From positions 773,501-837,500 of the forward strand of contig NC_090127.1 in the NCBI RefSeq assembly GCF_023973825.1: a stretch of 64,000 bases of DNA. The letters run 5' to 3'. The DNA comes from Plasmodium brasilianum. Lineage: Eukaryota; Apicomplexa; Aconoidasida; Haemosporida; Plasmodiidae. The first letter of the stretch is position 1. The number at the start of each line of letters is the position of its first letter. The position numbers were made by a program, and so were the translations under genes. The notes beneath the pieces are model-generated. The model saw nothing but the letters and a program-made list of their open reading frames with translations. It did no database searches and had not been told where the DNA came from. Positions 1 to 11,593 of this stretch are shown piece after piece.

Positions 1-483
1 ATATTTATAAAATATATACAAAAATAGAAATGGGCCAATAAAAATTAAAATGAAATTTAAAGCAGGTATAAGAACATACAAATGCCATATTAAAGATTAA
101 AGCTTAAAATTTTGAACAAATGAAATATTATAAGCATACAGAATACTATAGTCCTTTCTGTTTATAAAAAAATAAAAATAAATACGTAATAAGATTATTT
201 TTTAAAACGCATTTAAATAAGTAAAGAATGAGAATACAATATGTAGCTAGCACGTCTGTTAATAATATACCTATCCAATATTTAAATAGGTAGGTTACTT
301 TTAAATGTTGCTACAAGCTAACCCATGTACTGTTACAGTGAATGAGTATTTTTAACATAACTTTTAGTAATAAATATGAGGGAAAAACAAGAATAATAAA
401 AAATATGGAAGACGACTATTATGCAAAAAGATATTTCATATATAATTATAAGAGGTATACTTTGTGTGCGCTTGCGAGTGCAC

Positions 484-522
<39 letters not shown>

Positions 523-1261
523 TATGAATGAATGAATATGTATCAATGTGTATGAATGTGAATGTGTGTATGTATATGTATTATATATATACACATGGAC
601 AGATGTAAATGGATAAAAGTATAATTAGTCCAGGTGATCATTTTATCGTACTTGGACAAATTTACGTCCATATAATACATTTCATGATAAACGTATTCAA
701 GAGGAAAAGCATAACCTCGTTATATTTTTTTTAATCAATGTAAATAGAATAAAAAGCAAATAATCAGAAATAAAATGAAGGAATACGATAGTTTTTATTT
801 ATTTATTTATTTTTTTTTTTTTTAACTTGTTATTGGGCCATGACCAAAGGGACGAAAATAAAAACTGGACGATATAATAATAATTCTAACAGTAAATGGG
901 ATACTGCAAAAGTGATGCGAACTTTTTTTTTTTTTTTTTCTTTTAAATATAACTAATCTACCCATTTAGTCAACTCGATTACTCGAGAATATACTAATTG
1001 AAATTAATAATAAATTTGACAATTTTTGTTTTTTAAATTAATAGTTTAAATTAGTTGTGCATTAATGTAAATATACATACACATACACGTATGTTAAAAT
1101 TACTAAAAAAAATTAAAATTTATTGTATGTAAAATGTGATGTTTGTTAAACAGCTTGCTTGAGGCAAATATTATGACATATAAGCATGTGCGCTTGTATA
1201 TATATATATATATATGTGTGCAGGCACACACAAAAAGATATAGTTTTAACGGCATATTACA
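1..1261. other. AT-rich intergenic DNA at the left edge
   Basis: No gene is supported here. The stretch holds a (TG)n run near 485-520, several poly(T) runs (about 808-825 and 925-940) and short TA runs near 1197. Small open frames are repeat-derived. It lies downstream of the first minus-strand gene, so its 3' UTR may reach in. Confidence 0.6.
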
Positions 1262-2215
1262 TTAATAAGTAAATCCATATAAATCCCCAGAATTATACTG
1301 GTAGACGTAGTGCCCTAGAATGGAGCATAATGCAAATGCATAGATAACACTCAAAGCGCTACCAACACACAAGGCCTTACTAGCATACTTGCGCCTGGGT
1401 GATGATACATCATACTTTAAATTAAACAAATATGATAAGCAACCTGAAAAAATAATTAAAAAAGCGCATTTACAAAAATGGAATGATACTCGACACACGT
1501 ATAAATTGCAAATCTATAATGTTAATTTTACGTTTTCCTTTATTTAATTTTAATTTAAATTTTATTTTAAGAAACCTATAAAGGGTATAAAAAAGCTTAA
1601 AATCATATGTATCCGCGGCATTAATGTGTTGTATTCCTTCTTTTTTTTTTTCGTGTCTTCCGTATCCTACGCATTAACAAATTTCATATTATATATTTAC
1701 ATTGGTTTAAAATAAAAGGGGATGGGGAAAAATAAATGATACAATGAAATGAAAGTGAAATTAATTAAAAATAACATAAAAACGTAATAAAAAAATTATT
1801 CATACCATTAATTTTTCATTCGTTGATGGTTCTGAAGTAAATTTTGGTTCTGAGATTTTTCTTGAATTCAAATTAAAAATTCTTCTATACTCACTTTTTT
1901 GATACTGTTAGAACATAAAGAGAAAAAAAAAAAAAAAATAAAATAAAATAAAAAAATTAAAATAGCTATTTATATTATGACTTGTTCATGTATATTGTGT
2001 GCATATGCCCCCAACATTCTGTATCATCATTTCACCTTTGTCAGGTCCATATTAAATAGGTCAATACTACCACCGTCCACTAATATAGCGTGTGGTATGC
2101 ATTCATTATCATTTTCGTTAGCAATTGACAACGTGTTTTCTCTGTTTAATGTACTTAGGTGAAAAGCATCTTTTAAATAAATCATTTCCTTACTTTCCTC
2201 ATTGGTGCTAGCCAT
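1262..2215 (-). CDS. Four-exon protein with two predicted membrane segments, unknown function
   Basis: Exons on the minus strand are 2036-2215, 1806-1904, 1576-1666 and 1262-1443. All junctions are GT...AG and the phases agree (0, 0, 1), giving about 183 aa. The first two exons encode a polar, soluble N-terminus starting [11 protein letters not shown]. Exon 3 begins with a Lys-rich stretch and runs into a first hydrophobic segment ([12 protein letters not shown]) that crosses the exon 3/4 junction. Exon 4 carries a second ([19 protein letters not shown]), with a short C-terminus ending YGFTY. There is no signal peptide or PEXEL-like motif at the start. The layout suggests a hairpin membrane protein with a long cytosolic N-terminus. 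I do not recognise the family. The exon model is well supported by phase and splice sites; the function is unknown. Confidence 0.75.
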
Positions 2216-2993
2216 TTTTTCTTTTCTTTTTTATATATTATACACAATTTTTTTTTTTTCTAGCTTTTTTTGGAATAATCTTATTATATATGTATATATA
2301 CTTACAAATACATAAACTATTATTTTCAGAGTTAGGTTAACTATATACAGTGCACAGGTTTCACTTATATATATGTTTAAGAATGTATTTCTATTTTATA
2401 ATTCATTTTTTGTGCATTTTTTAGTTCATGTTTTAGTTCATTTTTTTTATATTTTTTAGCGCATTTTTTAGAACATTTATTAATACATACATTTAAATAA
2501 GAATATATTTTTAGTTACTTCTATCAATGAAGAGAGAAACATATTTTACGTTTCTATCTTTTTCTTTTTAAAAACTTCGAAGAATGCAATAACTTCAGTG
2601 TTAATAGAAAACTTGGTAAAAAATGTGTTTCTTTTTATAGTACTACTAGAAAAACTATTATTAGTTTATTTATTTATTTTTTTGTTTAAATACAAATTAA
2701 AATTGGTATATTACATATATATATATATCACCATAAACAGTGTGAACAATGTAAATAAAGGAAACAATATAAATAAAATGTAATTTATATGCTCTTTTAA
2801 AAATAAAACACATTCAATATTTTTACTTTTAACGGAAGAAAAAAAATTGATAAACAAAATTGAAAAAAAAAATAGGTTTTACTTCGTTATATTTTTTATT
2901 TTTTTAATTTATTTTTTTATTTTTTTAATTTATTTTTTTATTTTTTTAATTTATTTTTTTATTTTTTTAATTTATTTTTTTATTTTTTTAATT

Positions 2994-3030
<37 letters not shown>

Positions 3031-3184
3031 TTATGCATGAACAAAAATATTTTCTAGTTCAAAAATAAAAAAAAAGCGCTGTGCATAATTTTTGTATATA
3101 TATAAATTTTTACATCAGTATATTATATATATATATATATATAATATAAATTAATATATAGATTATACACATACATATAGCATT
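2216..3184. repeat. Intergenic, with a roughly 20-bp A/T minisatellite near 2886-3000
   Basis: About six copies of a 20-bp unit alternating T7 blocks with TAATTTA occur at roughly 2886-3000, followed by poly(T) to 3027. The repeat happens to read as Phe/Ile/Leu/Tyr in one frame, which is a composition artefact and not a protein. A (TA)n run follows near 3124-3145. No gene is seen. Confidence 0.7.
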
Positions 3185-3373
3185 ATGTATTTATATAATA
3201 CAATACATCATAACACAAATGAATACGAAAAATACATCGAAAAATTAAATAAATATTTTCAACTTATGTTAACATTCTTCTTTTCTAACTACATTTTTCA
3301 AAATTGTATCTTTTCACATTTCTTCAATTTGTTCTTTTACATGAACCTCCTGCTTAGATTAAATTTAATGTAA
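3185..3373 (+). CDS. Possible 62-aa membrane protein
   Basis: An ATG-started frame encodes MYLYNTIHHNTNEYEKYIEK followed by a Leu/Phe-rich hydrophobic half and stops at TAATAG. Unlike the surrounding repeats, the sequence is non-repetitive and has mixed base composition. The polar N-terminal helix followed by one or two hydrophobic stretches looks like a small organellar or ER membrane subunit. It lies between two minus-strand genes. I found no family match. An upstream exon cannot be excluded, and it could still be chance. Confidence 0.35.
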   Translation: MYLYNTIHHNTNEYEKYIEKLNKYFQLMLTFFFSNYIFQNCIFSHFFNLFFYMNLLLRLNLM

Positions 3374-3399
3374 TAGTGTTTCCAACAACGTAAAAAAAA

Positions 3400-3580
3400 G
3401 AAAATAAAATAATAAAATAAATTAAAATATATTAAAATAAATTAAAATAAATTAAAATAAATTAAAATAAATTAAAATAAATTAAAATAAATTAAAATAT
3501 ACTAAAATATACTAAATTATACTAAAATATATTAAAATAAATTAAAATAAATTGAAAGAAATTGAACTAAAATAATTTAT
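3400..3580. repeat. About 10-bp (attaaaataa)n tandem repeat
   Basis: Roughly 13 slightly diverged copies of a 10-bp unit occur at about 3415-3560, just downstream of the PI synthase stop codon (that gene is on the minus strand). Confidence 0.75.
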
Positions 3581-3681
3581 TATCAAAACTTAAAAATATG
3601 TTACAATGGTAAAAAGAAAAAGAAAAAAAAAAAAAATTATATATACATAATAATTAAAATATTTTAATTATTAGTACGGAT

Positions 3682-5463
3682 TCATCCTCTTTTATTGTCC
3701 ATCTCTACTAAACTTTTTACACCGTGTATTCCTTGAGATAAGTTTGTGAACTAGCCAAAAAAAAAAAAAGAAAACCACAGGTACATATGTATATGCATAT
3801 GTATATTTACATATTGATACATAAGTAAATATTCCTGTTAATTCATAAGCATAATATACACCAAATGCTAATTTCATTAACTTCTTTTCTTTTATCTATA
3901 CTGTTTTGAACGCTGCCAGTGGACATGAAAATATGAACATGTAGTAACCTTCAAAGAAGAAAATAAAATAAAACAAAATAAAATAACAAGTGTTATATTT
4001 TAAAACTATCCACAAAAACAACTCATTTTAAAACATTATTACGTTTCATATATTCTTGTAAGTTTATTAATTCTATTTTTTGTAATCTTTTTATTATTTA
4101 CCTATTTTATATATAAATTGTCTTTTATCTGCAACTTTTAATATATATGCGGAAACCCAAAAGGACTCATAAGCAATTATACAAATAACCATCACAGCTG
4201 AAAAAAAAAAAAATTAAATTAAATTAAATTAAATTAAGTAAAGCAAAATTAAGTAAAAAAAAAATAACGTAAAACAAAATTTCGTAAAATATAAAATTTT
4301 TGTTTTTTAACGAATCATTAAATAACAGCGAAATGTAAATATATGAGTGCTATTATATTAGAACTATGACTATAAAACCATATTAATTATGTCTATTTTT
4401 ATTTATAAAAAAATAACAATAATAAAATATATATTAGATTAGTTGGGATAGGAAAAAAAAAAAAAAAAAAAAAAAAGTCTATACAGTTAAAATGCATATA
4501 CATTCATTTTCTCCTCTTTTATTGAACACAAAACAAACGAACTTGAAAACATATCTTTTATTTAATATTCAATATTTAATTAATTATGTAGACTACGCAT
4601 GTATTTGTTAAGATTTTGTTAGTGTATACTTGGTTTCTCATAATATAGTTTAAGCAACATATTTCCTTTTTCAATTTTCTTATGAGTTTTATTTCCTTCG
4701 ATGGCACATCTGAAAGAAAAAGGTTAATTTACAAAAAAAATTGAAGCAAATGATAGCTCTAAACTCATATACGTATTACATACATAAATACATATATAAA
4801 TGCATCTTCATTAATACACGTATATGTTCACATTTGAACTACTACATATATATAGGTACATATGTAGGTATGTCTATTTTTTTCTATACGATGTTGCATG
4901 AATGTAGTGCCCCCCTATATCCGCAATCATAATTAATCCTATAACTACAAGGAAAAAATAGCAAGGATATTTTATTTCTTAAAATATACATATATGTATA
5001 CATATATACATAAGCAGTAAAATGAATCATATATGACATTATGATTTTTAAGAACACAACCGTATGCAATCATATGTGAATTTAAAATTTTTCCTTTTTA
5101 TTTACTTGTTATGTACTCATCGTAGACACTAGCATTGAGGAGATATAACAAGCTCGTTGATAACCTAAAAAAAGAAAAAAAATATGATTTCAATTTCATT
5201 TTTTTATTACATATATACGTGTTCCGATCATTTGAGCTACTTAAAAATCATTTTAAAATAATTGATATTAAATAATACAGTGTTCAAAAAGAAAACTTAA
5301 AAAAACGATAAATGACCTGTCTGTAATTTGATCTAAAATTTGACCAAAAACGGATGCTACATAAAAATAAAATAATAAAAAAATAAAATATATTATAATA
5401 GGGTATAATATACTAAAATGAAATGAAAAAGGACAATATATGTTTTTATTTCCTTAGGATTCG

Positions 5464-5497
<34 letters not shown>

Positions 5498-6128
5498 TAG
5501 ATAGATAGATACATACATACTATGAGATTCATCTCAAAAATGCAGACATATTATTGAAAACGCTGTTACACAATAGTAAATATTTAAAATGCTTTCTTTT
5601 TATTTTCCTTTCCATTTTTTTAAACTGATGAAAATATATATATGCATAATTTACATGGTATATATATACAGATACACACACATGCACACACATACACACA
5701 TATATACGCACATATACACACATATACATATATACATTTATTATGCATATGTCTGTATCTATCATTTGTAGTATTTCTTCTTTCTCATTTTTATCTTACG
5801 AACTTTGATTAAACTTCCTTGCTGTGAACCCATCCAAGGAATCTAAAATTTGACTAATAGCATAAAATATTGCAAAGAGTAGTACATTCTCCTGACGTAT
5901 TACAAAACCAGCTAATAATAATAAAACTCTAATATAACCTTTAAAAAGGGAAAAAAATTACTATATATATATATATATATGCGTCTACTCGATAGCCATA
6001 TGAACGATACGGGTATATGTATGCATTGTATAAGCTCATACTTCTACATGCCCATATAAAGACATGTACATATTTTTCTACAAACCAATAATATTTGGTA
6101 TGTACAAATAAACGTTCTTCTGTTTCAT
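3682..6128 (-). CDS. PIS: Phosphatidylinositol synthase (CDP-diacylglycerol--inositol 3-phosphatidyltransferase)
   Basis: The enzyme joins CDP-diacylglycerol and myo-inositol to make phosphatidylinositol and CMP in the ER/Golgi membrane. Nine minus-strand exons join in phase: 6086-6128, 5804-5938, 5317-5356, 5106-5164, 4890-4938, 4630-4709, 4102-4197, 3902-3948 and 3682-3750, giving 205 aa, normal for the family. The protein starts MKQKNVYLYIPNIIGYIRVL. The CDP-alcohol phosphotransferase signature D-G-x2-A-R-x8-G-x3-D-x3-D is complete: DGFTARKFN at the end of exon 2 and SVFGQILDQITD in the 40-nt exon 3, so the active-site motif is split by an intron. Several hydrophobic segments follow, as expected for this multi-pass enzyme. 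The exon 2 donor (A|GTTCGT) is weak, but it is the only one that keeps the motif in frame. Identity is secure. Confidence 0.93.
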
Positions 6129-7510
6129 TTTAGGAAATGATATAATTTTCTCGCTTACAATTTTTTTTTTTTTAAACAGTTAATTTATATAACCATATAC
6201 AAAACAATATTAAAAACTTAAAAAAAGCAGCAAACACATTATGTGAAGAAGCAGCTACACATACACTTTTATGTACACTTATTCAAGTACATATAAATAT
6301 GTGTAAGTATATATATAAATACACATATACATACAATACTATGTATTATACATATATGTATATTTATATATAAAACAAAAAAAAATATATATATTATTAA
6401 AATAAGCACTTGTTTCTTCTTTATGTGCCAAGAGTTAATATTCAAAAAAAAAAAATAAAATAAAACGAAAAGTGAAAAGAATAAAAAAGAATAAAAAAGA
6501 ATAAAAAAGTATAAAAAAGAATAAAAAAGTATAAAAAAGTATATGAAAGTATAAAAAAGTATAAAAAAGTATAAAAAAGTATAAAAAATTATAAAAAAGC
6601 TATAAGAATTATGACAAATATTGTTAATTATGGACGAATGAACACAATTTTAATGAAATTGAATTTTTTACATTTTTTCTTTTTTCTCTTTTTCACTTAT
6701 TCGCTTTTTTAAAATTAGATTAAAAAAATATACATTTAATGTACGATAACAAAATATTCAACGTAAAAGCAAGAATTCGAAGTTTATCTTGTGCAACACT
6801 GATTAAATTTGCACTTCAATACAGAGCAGACGGATATGTATAAAAAATACGTAAATAATAAATAAATAATGGATAAATAACACATAAATAATGCATAAAT
6901 GTATCGTAAATATATACGTATGTACCAATCATTAAATAAATTTGCGTATATTTCGACGTTTGCGTAGCTTATTTGTACATGTATGTATTTTCGAGATATA
7001 TACATCATATATGTATTAAAAGTTTACAGCAAAAATTAATAAGAATTTCAGGTGCACTTTTATGAAAATTTTTTCTTAAAAAAAAAAAAGGGAAGAAAGA
7101 GAAAGTATATCTCTATATAATAAAAATTTTTAATATGAAAAAAAATTTCCATTGTTCCGTTATATTTTATAAAGGCTGCCATCCTTCTATTAAGCAAAGT
7201 CGCTGCAATTGTACGTATACATATACGTACATATGTACGTATGTATAAAGGAATGATATACAAAATAAAACAAGAAAAACTCCCTACACAAAACATAAGT
7301 ATCACATTTACGTACTTAACTGAAATAAGGGAGTAAATGCACACGATATATATTTTAAAATTGGGATGCCTGAAAAAGGTGAAAAGGCAGAAAATAAAAA
7401 GGTAACCTACGAAACATGTACTTATGGGTATAATGTGCATAAAATACTTATTTATATTGATATATCGTACATTGTAAATACCTGCTTGCGCACACAATTA
7501 CGTGTTGCAT

Positions 7511-7543
<33 letters not shown>

Positions 7544-7591
7544 TGGCCTTCTTCTGACCGTCCACACACATTTGCCTTTCATACCGCAATA
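6129..7591. other. Divergent promoter region between PIS and TRM61, with a 10-bp repeat
   Basis: The genes on either side are transcribed away from this 1.46-kb interval, so it should hold both promoters. It contains poly(A/T) runs and a 10-bp (aataaaaaag)n tandem repeat at about 6478-6600. A long poly(T) at 7513-7542 lies just upstream of the TRM61 start. A 145-aa minus-strand open frame at 7060-7497 has no domain and looks like AT-rich noise. Confidence 0.6.
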
Positions 7592-8524
7592 ATGTTAATA
7601 AAAGAAAATGATAGCGTAATTCTGTATGTTGATGAGGACAATATAGAATTAGTAAAATTAAAAAATGATGGCATGTTAATAAATAAAAAAGGAACATTTT
7701 TACATAGAGATATAATAGGAAAGGAATATGGAAGTAAAATATATGATACGTTAGATAAAAATTTTATCTATGTGTTGAAAAGAACTCCAGAATTAATAGC
7801 TACAAGTTTAAAAAAAAAAACTCAGACTTTATATGAACATGACATATCTTTTATATGTTTATTATGTAATGCATTACCAAATAAAAAAATTGTAGAAGCT
7901 GGTACAGGCACAGGTTGTTTAACATATGCCTTAGCTAATTGCATTTTACCATATGGAACAGTTTATACATTTGAATATAATGAAGAGAGATATAATGAAG
8001 TAAAAAAGGAATTTGGAAATTTTGGAAATATAAAAAATAATATAAAATTTTATCATAAAGATATTATAAATTACAAGTTTGATGAGTTTATGCCTGATGA
8101 TATAGACTCAGTTTTTCTTGATATGCCTAATCCATGGCTATGTGTTAAAAATGTAAAAAAGATTTTAAAAGAAAGGGGAGTGTTTGTTATTTTTTTACCT
8201 TGCATTGAACAGGTTTATAAAATAAATGAAACTTTAGAAGAACATTCCTTTTGTGAAATTGTGACATACGAACTGATAAATAAATCGTGGAAAATTATTT
8301 TTAATAAAAATGAAAAAAGAATAACAACTCAAAGGAAAGATGATCTCTCGAATGGTAGTCATTTAGTTCTTCCAGACAACCCTCTCATGGATTGTGCATC
8401 TCTCATGTACCGCTTATGCCAGAGGGAGAACAAAACGCACACTGGATATTTGACCATGGCAAGGAAGCAGTTGAATGACGAGCATGAGCAAGTGGAGTTT
8501 GAATTTAAGGGGGTTATGGAGTAA
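7592..8524 (+). CDS. TRM61: tRNA (adenine(58)-N1)-methyltransferase catalytic subunit, TRM61 family
   Basis: TRM61 uses S-adenosylmethionine to methylate N1 of A58 in the T-loop of nuclear-encoded tRNAs, acting with the non-catalytic TRM6. This is a single exon of 310 aa. An upstream in-frame ATG at 7502 would add a poly-Phe stretch read from poly(T), so the start at 7592 (MLIKENDS) is preferred. Motif I, the SAM-binding loop, is clear (VEAGTGTGCLTYALA, about residues 100-115). The family signature D-x-P-x-P-W appears as LDMPNPW, and FLPCIEQV matches the conserved F-x-P-C-I-E-Q strand. The length suits the catalytic subunit. An 11-bp tandem repeat begins a few bases after the stop codon. Confidence 0.9.
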   Translation: MLIKENDSVILYVDEDNIELVKLKNDGMLINKKGTFLHRDIIGKEYGSKIYDTLDKNFIYVLKRTPELIATSLKKKTQTLYEHDISFICLLCNALPNKKIVEAGTGTGCLTYALANCILPYGTVYTFEYNEERYNEVKKEFGNFGNIKNNIKFYHKDIINYKFDEFMPDDIDSVFLDMPNPWLCVKNVKKILKERGVFVIFLPCIEQVYKINETLEEHSFCEIVTYELINKSWKIIFNKNEKRITTQRKDDLSNGSHLVLPDNPLMDCASLMYRLCQRENKTHTGYLTMARKQLNDEHEQVEFEFKGVME

Positions 8525-8530
8525 ATAGGT

Positions 8531-8675
8531 AAAGTGGTAAAGAAGTGGTAAAGAAGTGGTGAAGAAGCGGTAAAGAAGTAGTAAAGAAGTGGTAAAGAAG
8601 CGGTAAAGAAGTGGTAAAGAAGTGGTAAAGAAGTGGTAAAGAAGTGGTAAAGAAGTGGTAAAGAAGCGGTAAAGA
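8531..8675. repeat. 11-bp minisatellite in the TRM61 3' flank
   Basis: About 13 copies of tggtaaagaag with few substitutions begin 6-7 bp after the TRM61 stop, so they almost certainly lie in its 3' UTR. Antisense frames through it read as Leu/Tyr/Phe repeats and are not genes. Confidence 0.85.
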
Positions 8676-9833
8676 ATTGAGCTGCTGTGAATAGCCAAAT
8701 GAGCTAAATTGACGGAATGAAGACTGCATATCTTACTTGAGCTACATATAAAGCGCATTTCGTATTTATTTTTCATACCCCTTTTAATAATACATTTATT
8801 TTGTGTATCCTTTTATATCTGTTAAATCGACTGGGGTAAAAGGTTAAAAATTTTTTGCCATGTTTTATATAAGTATTAACACATTTTAAGCTAACACCAC
8901 TTTTTTTTTTTTTTTTTATAATTAATTTTAAGCCAAAATGTTCTCATTTTTTAATTAATTTATGTCTAATTATTCCTTTTTTAAATTATCTATTCGCCCA
9001 TTTTTTTTTTTTTTTTTTTCATTAGTTAATTTAATTTAATTATGTACAGTTGGGCACAATTTACAATTATTTGTTTTGTGTGTATTTTGACATGTCTTTA
9101 ATTTTTAATACATCAACATTTTAATGTTTTTGTGTTTGAGGCAAACTAACAGCTCTAACAGTGTAATCATATAACTATTTGGTATTTTTTAAAAAATATT
9201 CAAGTTTATGCCGAAAGAGGAACAAGAAAAATTAAAAATTAAAAATTAAAATAAAATACAAATTTTTTTTTTGAAATAATAGCAACGAATTTTTTTGCTA
9301 ATAATATTGTGACAAATTCTATGTTTCTTTCTTTTTTGTTTTTTATCGTTACATCGAAGAAAAAATCGTTAAGCAAAAATTCCTCGACAGTATTGACATT
9401 AAAATAAATTTTTCGGCATGGATGTGTAAAAAAAGTACCCCTACAATGTACATAAAATATAAAGTATGCTCACATATACACACATATATGTTGTATATAT
9501 ATAAATATATACACATGCATACGTATGTGTGTGCAAATTTTCCTGTAAGCCCTTACAAAAATATGAAAAAACGGACCAACGCATATTTTGTTGAATGCTG
9601 ATAATTTAAAAGTATTATATGTTCACTTTTGAAAAAAGAAATAGGGTAGATGAATTTGCGATAGGCATCGAATCGTACATGGACCATCTTACGCACCCTC
9701 GACAAATGCGTCTATATGGCTTCGAACTGTATGCATGTGCACATATATAAATATATATATATATATACATGAAAACAAAACATGGATCTTATCAACGCCC
9801 ATAGATATATTTCTAGGAAGCTATTTCTTGGTG
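8676..9833. other. Convergent intergenic region (3' ends of TRM61 and the Myb gene)
   Basis: No gene is seen. Poly(T) runs lie at about 8900-8917 and 9001-9019, and (TA)n near 9748-9767. Both 3' UTRs and terminators should lie here. Confidence 0.6.
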
Positions 9834-11039
9834 CTACTCATTGCCCTTCCTCGACTTGGCAAGACGGAGATACCTCCTCTTGTACGAGATTTCGTCGTTA
9901 AGGAACTTCTTGTGTTTTTCATTTTCACCAGTACTATTTTTTTTTCTTGTTTGAATTCTTTTAATATTTGAATAAAGACTTTCCATATGCTTTTTAACAT
10001 CAGACCAATTTTTATCACCAATAATAGACACCAAGATCTGTAATTGTATATCTTCTAAAGCATTAAATGCTATTCTTTCTAATTTGACTTTTTTTTCACT
10101 TGTATCATATAATTTATTTATTTTAATATATTGCTCGAAGCAACTTAATGGACTTCTATTTGTATTTAACTCCCTTGCAATAGTTTTCCATTCTCTTTCA
10201 TTATATTTTTTGCTTAATAATAATAATTTATTTAATTCTTCCTTGGACCATTTTTTTTGTTTGTCATCCTCAAAACATCCATAGTATAACCAAGTCTTCT
10301 GACACTCTCTTGCATTTTGCACGTTTTTCAAGCTATCTGCCACAAGATTCCAGAAATCTTTAGAAAACATTGCAAAACTGTTCGCATTAGTGTTTTTAGC
10401 CAAACCATTAGCTATCCTGTTTGCAGCCAAATCGTTCTCTTGCCCATTTACCGCTTTCCCTTCCTCACAATACGAATGCGCACAATCGCAATCATCCGTA
10501 ATCGTCGCTAATTTTTCCTTTTCATCAAAATACAACTTTATTTTGGTGAGTATATTTTTAGCATCCCTTTCCTCTTCTATTTCTTTTCGTTTCTGCTCTT
10601 TCACTTCATATGATAATTCTGGATCTATTAAATAATGAAGAGCATATTTTTTTGATATATTCTCTACTGTGTTAAATAAAAGATCTATGTCTTTCTTTGT
10701 CCATTCATTTTTTTTATATTCATACTTCTTACGATAATTTGAAAACATAGATTGGAATTGTAATAATTTTAAAGCATCATCATTCGAAGGAGCAAATCCT
10801 ATATCTTTGTTATAAAATAAAGACATATGCGTTCTGTTTTCTGCCTTATCCCAATTAATTCTTGTTGGTTTCTTACTTGCTAATGTTTTTATTTCATTAT
10901 ATTTTTTGTTTATATATTCATTTAACTTTTCTATATTATCCTTTGTTATACTTATTAACTTTTCTACAATGTCTAACTGAGTTTGCAATTTTCCTTCTAG
11001 TTCACTCAAATTTTCGAATTCCTCCCTTTCCCCCTCCAT
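9834..11039 (-). CDS. Myb/SANT-repeat DNA-binding protein, SNAPC4-like
   Basis: This is one uninterrupted 401-aa frame starting MEGEREEFENL. A coiled-coil-prone N-terminus (about 1-60) precedes at least two Myb/SANT-like repeats. The first begins NEWTKKDIDLLFNTV near residue 112, has a long insert, and ends with a Trp-containing helix (FWNLVADSLKN). The second is KKWSKEELNKLLLLSKKY followed by REWKTIARELNTNRSPLSC, near residues 255-305. A third, weaker one holds GDKNWSDVKKHM. The T-N-R-S/T-x2-x-C-x2-x-Y pattern at the second repeat is typical of SNAPC4, the Myb subunit of the snRNA-activating complex. A CDC5/MYB2-type factor is the main alternative. It should be nuclear. The basic C-terminus ends KRRYLRLAKSRKGNE. 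Confidence 0.8.
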   Translation of the reverse strand: MEGEREEFENLSELEGKLQTQLDIVEKLISITKDNIEKLNEYINKKYNEIKTLASKKPTRINWDKAENRTHMSLFYNKDIGFAPSNDDALKLLQFQSMFSNYRKKYEYKKNEWTKKDIDLLFNTVENISKKYALHYLIDPELSYEVKEQKRKEIEEERDAKNILTKIKLYFDEKEKLATITDDCDCAHSYCEEGKAVNGQENDLAANRIANGLAKNTNANSFAMFSKDFWNLVADSLKNVQNARECQKTWLYYGCFEDDKQKKWSKEELNKLLLLSKKYNEREWKTIARELNTNRSPLSCFEQYIKINKLYDTSEKKVKLERIAFNALEDIQLQILVSIIGDKNWSDVKKHMESLYSNIKRIQTRKKNSTGENEKHKKFLNDEISYKRRYLRLAKSRKGNE

Positions 11040-11593
11040 TGGTTTTACTTATACACACGTATCAACCAGTTTAGCAGTGCGCCTCTGTGCATGCACACAT
11101 ATACCAATGTGAATATATATACATCTACGTGTATGTACATATCTCCGCAGTAATCTAGCGCGTCAAAAAAATGCAGCTTATATGTAACGTATCAACGTTA
11201 AGTCTCGTGCAGAGTCAGTATGTTCACCTTTATACACGCACACAGAACGTTCCATGTGTTTGTAAAAAATATGATAAAGGGGAATAACTAAAACTTTTCT
11301 TTGTACTTTTTAAAACGTTTGCCACAGTCATCACTAGGGTTGTACCTACAACTGATCGTACGTACAATGAGGAAAATGGTGCGACAACCAAAAGGAAAGA
11401 ATATAAACAATTTTGCACTAAGATAAGATCAGTTCCTATCACAAAATACACACGTATACATAATATATATATATATATATATATATGCAATTGCTATATT
11501 CGTCTCGATTAGTCTGTTAGTAAACCAAAAAAAGGGTAATAAGATAAATACATTGTTTTATCATCTTAATGACTACAAAGGGGAATTTTTTAC
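11040..11593. other. 5' flank of the Myb gene
   Basis: I see no supported gene. The interval has a (TA)n run at about 11464-11485 and probably contains the promoter of the minus-strand Myb gene. Confidence 0.5.

Noticed and set aside
3682..3877. 61-aa minus-strand frame (MKLAFGVYYAYEL...)
   Set aside because: Intron 8 sequence of PI synthase joined to the start of its last exon.
7060..7497. 145-aa minus-strand frame between PIS and TRM61
   Set aside because: Composition and tandem TACGTA motifs look intergenic; no domain, and it lies in a divergent promoter region.
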